A DNA stretch of 64,000 nt, from positions 620,001-684,000 of the forward strand of contig JBBELK010000311.1 of the NCBI GenBank assembly GCA_037783545.1, read 5' to 3'. Origin of the DNA: Henricia sp. BOLD:AAB3569. Lineage: Eukaryota > Echinodermata > Asteroidea > Spinulosida > Echinasteridae. Of this stretch, positions 61,901 through 64,000 are shown one piece after another. The notes beneath the pieces were generated by a model that saw nothing but the letters and a program-made list of their open reading frames with translations, searched no databases and was not told the DNA's origin. The number at the start of each line of letters is the position of its first letter. Positions within the stretch are counted from its first letter, which is position 1. The translations under genes were made by a program, and so were the position numbers.

Positions 61901-62819
61901 GTTTAAAGAGAAAATGTGATTTTTCTACAGAAAGCAACATTTGCGACAAAAGTGGAAAGTATATCTTAGAATTAAATAAGCTATACATGTGAGTCATTCC
62001 ATAAATACGGGATCCAGTGTCCCCCTTACGTCATGACACTTCCGGAGTTGATTTTTATACATAACCTCAGCATAATCGAACAACACCTTTGCCTGTTAAT
62101 ATTACCCAAAATATGACGAGAATGATTCAATAAACTGGTGCGATCTTCTATAAATGCAAGTGTGACATTTTGAAATTTATATTGAAGAATTATTGAAATT
62201 TCGCTCATAATATATTTGAATTTATAAGGTACTGGTTCTACAGGTGGGTAAAACCAGAAGCTACCTTTTCCAGAAAGAACCTGGTCAAAAAGACTTTAAA
62301 TGCAAGCGTAAGAATTTAAAAATGCCTTGGTGTCTCCACTTACGTCGGTAAACAACTTTCTTAAATATTTTCAAAACATGACCAAGACATGTCTAAATGT
62401 TTGGAAAATGTTTCAAATATCATACACTATTCAGAAATTGCACGGATATTTCTTCAAAATATTTTGGTAACTTGAAATGGCCATTTTTACAAATGCATCA
62501 AAATGTCACACGTTGGCCCCGTATTAAATCCGTGTTCAATCTGAACGAGAAACAAAAAATACCTGAGAAGGTTACGTGTTAATCGGTTACAAATGGAAAT
62601 GTTCAATATAAATCTCACCTTCAGCAATGCACCCTGTGATGTGCCAATGAAAGCGATTGTGTGATTCATCTCAATGCTGGTCACTATTGACGACATGCGA
62701 GTTCCTTCCAGCTGAAGCAATGGGGTTGCTGTAACTCCATCAGAGTCACTGCCTCTTGCATACTTGTATGCACCACTCGTGTCGCACTGCAATGCTCTGT
62801 AATCTACATATGCAGGGTG
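40620..62819 (-). CDS. Gene B: plexin-ectodomain receptor with MET-type tyrosine kinase (26 exons, 5' end outside window)
   Basis: Joined exon model of a single-pass cell-surface receptor tyrosine kinase, about 1305 residues inside the window. Counting from the first visible exon: rest of Sema 1-110, PSI1 about 114-170, IPT1, PSI2 about 273-317, IPT2, PSI3 about 424-484, IPT3-IPT6 about 485-838, membrane helix about 858-883, juxtamembrane, kinase about 960-1230, C-tail to 1305. All 26 exons have GT-AG borders and compatible phases, and no stop interrupts the joined frame, which is strong evidence for one transcript. The first coding exon (about 359 residues in paralogue A) must lie beyond 64000. 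By family knowledge the Sema/PSI/IPT region binds a semaphorin- or scatter-factor-like ligand and the kinase autophosphorylates in trans; the ligand is not inferable. Vertebrate MET/RON has one PSI and four IPTs; this gene has three PSIs and six IPTs as in plexins, but no plexin GAP domain. Exon coordinates follow as separate entries. Confidence 0.9.
41576..41712 (-). CDS. Gene B exon: kinase C-lobe
   Basis: 137 bp, phase 0 to 2: [20 protein letters not shown], then [20 protein letters not shown]. With the previous exon it forms [17 protein letters not shown]......LQ.GRR is the usual C-lobe pattern. The preceding 2.1 kb intron holds the hAT-like element at 42886-43758. Acceptor tttccccag, donor AACT|GTACG. 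Confidence 0.9.
41880..42090 (+). mobile_element. tRNA-Leu-like SINE in a gene B intron
   Basis: ggtgttatggccgagcggtc (A box) and aggttcgattcctgg (B box), class II tRNA-like. Then cttgagcaaggtactcaacc, and a tail of (aaata)n at 42055-42088. Different subfamily from the 19846 SINE. Confidence 0.65.
42886..43758. mobile_element. 873-bp hAT-like non-autonomous element
   Basis: An exact 8-bp duplication ggcacgtc (42878-42885 and 43759-43766) flanks ends TAGCCTTGTCCAAGGCTA. Long inverted ends (about 170 bp) include ttgtgtgaatccgtgaa and gcctcgtccgtgaagtcagg. No transposase. An 8-bp duplication is typical of hAT elements. It lies in the intron between the DFG exon and the next kinase exon of gene B. 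Confidence 0.8.
43807..43969 (-). CDS. Gene B exon: kinase DFG, activation loop, APE
   Basis: 163 bp, phase 2 to 0: [20 protein letters not shown], then [20 protein letters not shown] and [17 protein letters not shown] is intact, and the twin tyrosines sit where MET has Y1234/Y1235. [11 protein letters not shown] keeps a canonical APE, where human MET has ALE. Donor GTG|GTGAGT. Confidence 0.93.
44204..44313 (-). CDS. Gene B exon: kinase catalytic loop (HRDLAARN)
   Basis: 110 bp, phase 0 to 2, short enough to escape ORF calling. It reads [20 protein letters not shown], then [17 protein letters not shown]. It holds the catalytic aspartate of HRD; ARN is typical of receptor tyrosine kinases, and RNCM is shared with MET. 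Acceptor ccactgtag, donor CAT|GTAAGG. Confidence 0.92.
44589..44770 (-). CDS. Gene B exon: kinase N-lobe, alpha-C helix and hinge
   Basis: 182 bp, phase 1 to 0: [20 protein letters not shown], then [20 protein letters not shown] and [30 protein letters not shown]......PL.VLP.M..GDL is diagnostic of the MET/RON kinase group. It contains the alpha-C glutamate and a leucine gatekeeper. Acceptor taatttcag, donor CAG|GTAAAT. Confidence 0.92.
44951..45034 (-). CDS. Gene B exon: kinase glycine loop and VAVK lysine
   Basis: 84 bp, phase 1-1, missed by ORF searches because it is short. It reads [20 protein letters not shown], then QVAVKTIQ. With the previous exon this completes GxGxFGxV, and VAVK supplies the ATP-binding lysine. 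Acceptor aaacccag, donor CAAG|GTTCTA. Confidence 0.88.
45358..45528 (-). CDS. Gene B exon: juxtamembrane and start of kinase
   Basis: 171 bp, phase 1-1: [19 protein letters not shown], later [20 protein letters not shown] and MGKVLGQG. It ends inside the glycine-rich loop. The run just before the loop resembles the MET segment ALNPELV...VVIG...L. No DYR-type Cbl site (MET Y1003) is visible. RRRRS may be a basophilic phosphosite. Donor CAGG|GTGCGT. Confidence 0.87.
45732..45942 (-). CDS. Gene B exon: transmembrane helix and inner juxtamembrane
   Basis: 211 bp, phase 0 to 1. About 19 extracellular residues ([19 protein letters not shown]) precede the hydrophobic helix [25 protein letters not shown], with the basic stop-transfer KYNKQKQ next. 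Then [17 protein letters not shown] reads like the short amphipathic stretch that follows plexin membrane helices. Donor GAAG|GTATAG. Confidence 0.88.
46163..46339 (-). CDS. Gene B exon: IPT6 (last extracellular IPT)
   Basis: 177 bp, phase 0-0: [20 protein letters not shown], then [22 protein letters not shown]......E..V.VG...C........ISC..P is the membrane-proximal IPT pattern. Acceptor tctgtgacag, donor GTT|GTAAGA. Confidence 0.86.
46687..46887 (-). CDS. Gene B exon: IPT5 end and IPT6 start
   Basis: 201 bp, phase 0-0: [20 protein letters not shown], then [20 protein letters not shown] and [20 protein letters not shown]...GFVMD.........Y..DP.F matches plexin IPT5/6, where GFVMDNV is conserved. 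Acceptor ttggtaacag, donor ACA|GTAAGT. Confidence 0.87.
47236..47332 (-). CDS. Gene B exon: IPT5, part 1
   Basis: 97 bp, phase 2 to 0: [20 protein letters not shown], then [20 protein letters not shown].......R is the plexin/MET IPT signature. Acceptor tgtcatatag, donor GTG|GTAAGT. Confidence 0.86.
47437..47625. repeat. Two 95-bp tandem repeats
   Basis: Units start gcctcttctcat at 47437 and 47532 and share aataaatatattcaccagct. Intronic. Confidence 0.7.
47627..47785 (-). CDS. Gene B exon: IPT4, part 2, into IPT5
   Basis: 159 bp, phase 2-2: [20 protein letters not shown], then VIFDGAIR and [23 protein letters not shown]....G.I.V..D.......F.F..NP.V..V.P ends one IPT and begins the next. Donor AAAG|GTAAGC. 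Confidence 0.85.
48118..49258. mobile_element. Tc1-like MITE interrupted by another palindrome
   Basis: Outer ends cagttgaagtcagaagtata / tatacttctgacttcaactg, TA on the right (49259-49260; the left reads GA). The terminal CAGTTGAAGTC is very close to the terminal repeat of salmonid-type Tc1 elements. Interrupted by 48217-49115. A fragment of the same element is at about 54035-54180. Confidence 0.65.
48217..49115. mobile_element. 899-bp palindromic TA-flanked element
   Basis: Ends CACCCAACACAAAA / TTTTGTGTTGGGTG, flanked by TA (48215-48216, 49116-49117). Arms of about 290 bp (tttattgatttttgtcattt, aacagaagttgcacttttgt) enclose about 320 bp. The related sequence at 54110 (cagctatgttttt) is the uninterrupted site. 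Confidence 0.75.
49313..49458 (-). CDS. Gene B exon: IPT4, part 1
   Basis: 146 bp, phase 0 to 2: [20 protein letters not shown], then [18 protein letters not shown] and [13 protein letters not shown]...GGT.I.VTG..L is a textbook IPT start. Acceptor attaccctag, donor CAG|GTGAGT. Confidence 0.88.
49800..49925. repeat. Short repeats with five ATTTGCAT octamers
   Basis: Octamer ATTTGCAT starts near 49804, 49825, 49838, 49881 and 49905, usually followed by tttgggcac. Intronic. Whether POU factors bind is unknown. Confidence 0.55.
50083..50316. repeat. 234-bp direct repeat, copy 1
   Basis: Reads identical to 51228-51461 by eye over its full length (gaacttatttgctgggcg ... gtcattgtgatgc). 50122-50408 also looks like a MITE, with inverted agacctttatcacggtgcg / cgcaccgtgatgaaagtcc ends. 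Confidence 0.75.
50398..51227 (+). pseudogene. LINE reverse transcriptase, 5' part (frameshifted)
   Basis: Plus strand, two frames switching near 50810. Frame 1: [20 protein letters not shown], then [14 protein letters not shown]. Frame 2: [20 protein letters not shown], then [25 protein letters not shown] (catalytic motif A) and [13 protein letters not shown] (motif B). Typical non-LTR (jockey/CR1-like) RT. The endonuclease and ORF1 are missing, so it is 5'-truncated. Dead: frameshifted and interrupted after motif B. Confidence 0.8.
51228..51788. repeat. Composite insert splitting the LINE
   Basis: 51228-51461 is the second copy of the 234-bp repeat. 51475-51783 is the trailer of the 20-25.8 kb array (ggcgaaggaatcaagatcgt to cggaacagccaataa), including its 3' hairpin. 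The LINE resumes right after with roughly 20 codons of RT lost. Confidence 0.75.
51789..53049 (+). pseudogene. LINE reverse transcriptase, 3' part and tail
   Basis: Resumes at catalytic motif C as [19 protein letters not shown], then [17 protein letters not shown] and [20 protein letters not shown] frameshift near 52128 leads to [15 protein letters not shown] and [20 protein letters not shown]. The 3' end carries aaatactaaatactaaatac at about 53030-53049, a short tandem tail as in CR1/L2-like LINEs. Confidence 0.75.
53050..53450. mobile_element. TIR element, GGTGACGAATACGG ends
   Basis: Left ggtgacgaatacggttacga; right cggtattcgtgacggtg, inverted. The interior has gataaccgtagtcaacgcgt. Abuts the LINE tail. 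Confidence 0.5.
54211..54337 (-). CDS. Gene B exon: IPT3, part 2
   Basis: 127 bp, phase 2 to 0: [20 protein letters not shown], later GHVSFTYT. This is the second sheet of an IPT domain, ending in the usual F.Y strand. A 4.75 kb intron carrying the LINE wreck follows. Acceptor gttttttccag, donor ACG|GTATAA. Confidence 0.85.
54462..54702. mobile_element. MITE of the GGGGCCAATTTCATGGCG family
   Basis: Ends ggggccaatttcatggcg / cgccatgaaattggcccc; gcttagcacaaa and ttgcttagcacag repeats inside. Same family as 13755-13996. Intron of gene B. Confidence 0.7.
55054..55208 (-). CDS. Gene B exon: IPT3, part 1
   Basis: 155 bp, phase 0 to 2: [20 protein letters not shown], then [17 protein letters not shown]. 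PxxGP..G.T.I.I.G.N.G..F.D...V.VG...C is the canonical plexin/MET IPT start. Donor AAAAAG|GTATTT. Confidence 0.88.
55485..55666 (-). CDS. Gene B exon: PSI domain 3
   Basis: 182 bp, phase 1 to 0: [20 protein letters not shown], later [18 protein letters not shown] and [14 protein letters not shown]...C..C.......C.WC...C matches plexin PSI3. The exon ends GAAACG|GTAAGG. An identical GAAACG|GTAAG sits 120 bp upstream inside the exon (boundary at 55605), also in phase 0, so an in-frame short form lacking 40 residues is possible. Confidence 0.88.
56130..56223 (-). CDS. Gene B exon: end of IPT2
   Basis: 94 bp, phase 0 to 1: [20 protein letters not shown], then [10 protein letters not shown]. The L.VVWNGN....D motif just before PSI3 is a plexin hallmark. 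Acceptor cctttcaaag, donor ATAG|GTAAGT. Confidence 0.86.
56373..56462 (-). CDS. Gene B exon: IPT2, part 2
   Basis: 90 bp, phase 0-0, 30 residues: [20 protein letters not shown], then DVIQCDSRL. It provides the Y.C....G......A......IQC strands of the IPT fold. Two adjacent AGs (aaag and aaagcag) are both in frame; I used the second. Donor TTG|GTACGT. Confidence 0.82.
56850..56984 (-). CDS. Gene B exon: IPT2, part 1
   Basis: 135 bp, phase 0-0: [19 protein letters not shown], then [15 protein letters not shown] and NLLYPSQ. Plexins show CP....P...I.VPVG....I.L...NL at this spot between PSI2 and PSI3. Acceptor catttgcag, donor CAG|GTAAAA. Confidence 0.86.
57389..57506 (-). CDS. Gene B exon: PSI domain 2
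   Basis: 118 bp, phase 2 to 0: [20 protein letters not shown], then [11 protein letters not shown]. The CxxC...CxWC.Y...CTH...C spacing is that of plexin PSI2. Donor is AAT|GTAATT, a weaker site, chosen because it ends in phase 0 and joins the next exon. Confidence 0.86.
57963..58062 (-). CDS. Gene B exon: end of IPT1 and first cysteine of PSI2
   Basis: 100 bp, phase 1 to 2: [17 protein letters not shown], then [16 protein letters not shown]. Plexins have the equivalent SV.F.FY.CS immediately before PSI2. Acceptor is ctgttttgcag, donor CTC|GTAAGT. The opposite strand carries a 128-codon open frame here that is only a shadow. Confidence 0.87.
58236..58392 (-). CDS. Gene B exon: IPT1 (plexin-type), part 1
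   Basis: 157 bp, phase 0 to 1: [19 protein letters not shown], then QFDDLPRSA and a later IQCRTP. This is the 'L..LP.L..G..Y.C.F ... I.C..P' pattern found between PSI1 and PSI2 of plexins. MET has no second PSI after it. Donor ATAG|GTAAT. Confidence 0.86.
58775..58904 (-). CDS. Gene B exon: PSI domain 1, second half, into IPT1
   Basis: 130 bp, too short to show as an independent reading frame. It completes an Arg codon (AG|G), then reads [16 protein letters not shown] and later [15 protein letters not shown]. In plexins the PSI1 tail runs RCxRxxxCxxA...RW...QCV in the same order, so the match is specific. Acceptor gccatacag, donor ATG|GTAGCG, phase 2 to 0. Confidence 0.87.
59172..59572. mobile_element. 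401-bp MITE, GTGACCTGTCACGACG ends
   Basis: gtgacctgtcacgacgaaat / atttcgtcgtgacaggtcac; the inverted ends run about 33 bp. Lies between the two PSI1 exons of gene B. Confidence 0.75.
59626..59741 (-). CDS. Gene B exon: PSI domain 1, first half
   Basis: 116 bp, phase 0 to 2. It encodes the cysteine-rich plexin/semaphorin/integrin start: [10 protein letters not shown], then [19 protein letters not shown]. The CGWC-T/V-L signature is typical of plexin PSI1. The paralogue exon 1468-1583 is nearly identical. Acceptor ttttggtag|TTTTTAAG sets the frame that joins the previous exon. Confidence 0.88.
59822..59897 (+). tRNA. tRNA-like sequence, probably a pseudogene or SINE head
   Basis: ctcagctggtagagc (A box) and gggttcgaatcc (B box). 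The acceptor strands gccttat/ataaggc pair, and the anticodon position would read AGT (Thr). The anticodon stem is badly mismatched, and with the standard offset the first acceptor pair fails. So a working tRNA is doubtful. Confidence 0.4.
59900..61447. other. Gene B intron; no gene seen
   Basis: AT-rich intron between the PSI1 and last Sema exons. No recognisable repeat or coding segment. Confidence 0.4.
61448..61576 (-). CDS. Gene B exon: end of Sema domain
   Basis: 129 bp, phase 0-0, 43 residues beginning [15 protein letters not shown] and ending NILTEQQ. It closes the Sema propeller. Paralogue exon at 6667-6795 differs at only three residues (Q to P, and KL to QH). Donor CAG|GTAATT. Confidence 0.87.
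62619..62819 (-). CDS. Gene B exon: Sema domain, penultimate part
   Basis: 201 bp, phase 0-0, 67 residues starting [12 protein letters not shown] and containing [25 protein letters not shown] and [15 protein letters not shown], the last blades of a Sema propeller. Acceptor is tttttgcag, donor AAG|GTGAG. It is the direct counterpart of gene A exon 7648-7848 (55 of 67 residues identical by eye); differences cluster in the first 25 residues. Confidence 0.88.
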
Positions 62820-62821
62820 CT

Positions 62822-63095
62822 GCAAAAAGGAAACAATTGGATCCTAAAGTTCAGCACTAATACATGTACACATAAAAACAGTTTATTTAACCATGCTTTT
62901 ACAGCAATTCTATTAACCCGAGAGACAGTGTCCCTATTACATCCGAGACGTTTTTACCCTATTTTTGGATTCATAAATTTCAGGAGTCAATACTATTTAG
63001 AAATACCAGTACATGTAGTTTAATGAAATAAAAAATTTCCATTATTTACAACAAAATTTAAGAGTAACAGTCAACTAAATGGAATTTTGAGTAAT
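62822..63095. repeat. Intronic segment shared with gene A (7850-8130)
   Basis: acatccgagacgttttta, accctattttt, aaataccagtacatgta and gagtaaca.tcaactaaatg occur in both, upstream of the same Sema exon. This marks the gene A/B duplication. Confidence 0.75.
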
Positions 63096-63099
63096 TTAT

Positions 63100-64000
63100 G
63101 TACACATGTAGGTGTGATTTTTCAGTGGTTTTCAACCAATATTCTTGAACCATATAATGCATTTTATATCTTTCCAAATTCAAATTACAATGATTGTGTA
63201 GGTCGTGTGTTAATGTCAAATTCAACAGACGATTACTTTTATGGTCGGGCTGATGAAATTACCTACATGTAAATTGGCAGCTATTTCGCAACCATCATTT
63301 TATTAAATAATCAAATATTGTCAAATTCCATAAAGACTGAAAACTCAAACATTTTCCCCAGGACTGGAAAAGCAACCGTTTGATGCAACATAATACTAAT
63401 AGATGACTTGCTGACCACTTACAAAATGTACAATGTACATGTAGGCCTATTGGCCATATTATAAAAATGAAGAAATATCACATTTTGTTTCCCAACTTTT
63501 TGGAATGACCTTGTGAGTGAGAACCTGTTATCAATGTAATATTATACAAATATTGACCGCAATAAGGGCCATGGTTAAGATTATAGGCCCAAGGAAGGAA
63601 AAGTTGTATATTTACAGCAAAAAATTGTAGCATGATCACCCGACACTTTAGTAGCACATTTCACCCGACATCGTTTACACTGCAGACAATTCTCTATTTT
63701 CTTAAGGACTTCATCATCTATGACCGACTACAAAACGACCTCGTCGAGATTCCGCCATTACCGTCCTGCTGAATGTTTACGTGAAGCGTGCAGTTGCATA
63801 TTTGGTGCACAGCTATGCTACATGTACACACGTTATGCGCGCGGAACCCGCTATATGACTATGCCCCTACTTTTAACCAATCAGATGACAGGAATCTATC
63901 TATGCACGAGGTATATAATCCAATATACATGTACCTCATGTGTAGACTCCTGTCATCTGTGTGGTTAAATGTGGGGGATTGAATTGACCCCATGCCTGTA
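63100..64000. other. Gene B first intron (part); no gene seen
   Basis: Should be intron leading to the missing first coding exon (signal peptide and main Sema part), expected beyond 64000. None of that exon's sequence is visible here. Confidence 0.45.

Noticed and set aside
40620..62819. Reading gene B as an ordinary plexin
   Set aside because: No plexin GAP exons; the cytoplasmic exons are a complete tyrosine kinase in continuous frame with the membrane exon.
40620..62819. Reading gene B as an ordinary MET
   Set aside because: Three PSI domains and six IPTs, with plexin-specific linkers between PSI1, PSI2 and PSI3.

Overview
This is eukaryotic DNA: intron-rich, AT-leaning and packed with small transposons. 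It has two split genes with GT-AG introns, tRNA-derived SINEs, a LINE fragment and TA/TTAA-flanked miniature transposons. TACATGTA-type palindromes are very common. Plexin and MET-type genes mean a bilaterian animal. The SINE and MITE style suggests an invertebrate deuterostome (echinoderm, hemichordate or amphioxus), but I cannot settle the species from sequence alone.

Both genes lie on the minus strand and are tandem paralogues. Gene A (about 15.4 kb down to beyond base 1) shows a signal peptide, a complete Sema domain and the start of the first PSI domain, then leaves the window on the left. Gene B (from beyond base 64000 down to 40620) lacks only its first coding exon(s) here. I could place 26 consecutive coding exons. 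Every junction has GT-AG splice sites and every phase matches, giving one open frame of about 1305 codons ending in TGA.

Gene B encodes the rest of Sema, then PSI1-IPT1-PSI2-IPT2-PSI3-IPT3-IPT4-IPT5-IPT6. That is the full plexin ectodomain, not the shorter Sema-PSI-IPT(x4) of vertebrate MET/RON. One membrane helix follows, and then a complete MET/RON-type tyrosine kinase with its glycine loop, [15 protein letters not shown], twin activation-loop tyrosines and APE. The C-tail has two candidate SH2-docking tyrosines. A plexin ectodomain on a MET-type kinase, in place of the plexin GAP domain, is the main discovery here.

Layout: 0-15.4 kb, gene A exons with large introns holding two kilobase-scale foldbacks (2.3-4.8 and 9.2-11.7 kb) and MITEs. 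15.4-40.4 kb, intergenic: SINEs, a four-unit tandem repeat array (20.2-25.8 kb) studded with AGGTCA direct repeats, a 1.6 kb TIR transposon with a nested TTAA MITE, several TTAA elements and a hAT-like relative. 40.4-64 kb, gene B; its introns hold a hAT-like element with an 8-bp target duplication, a TA-flanked palindrome nested in a Tc1-like element, and a disrupted LINE reverse transcriptase. Apart from the two receptors and transposon relics, I found no convincing protein-coding gene.
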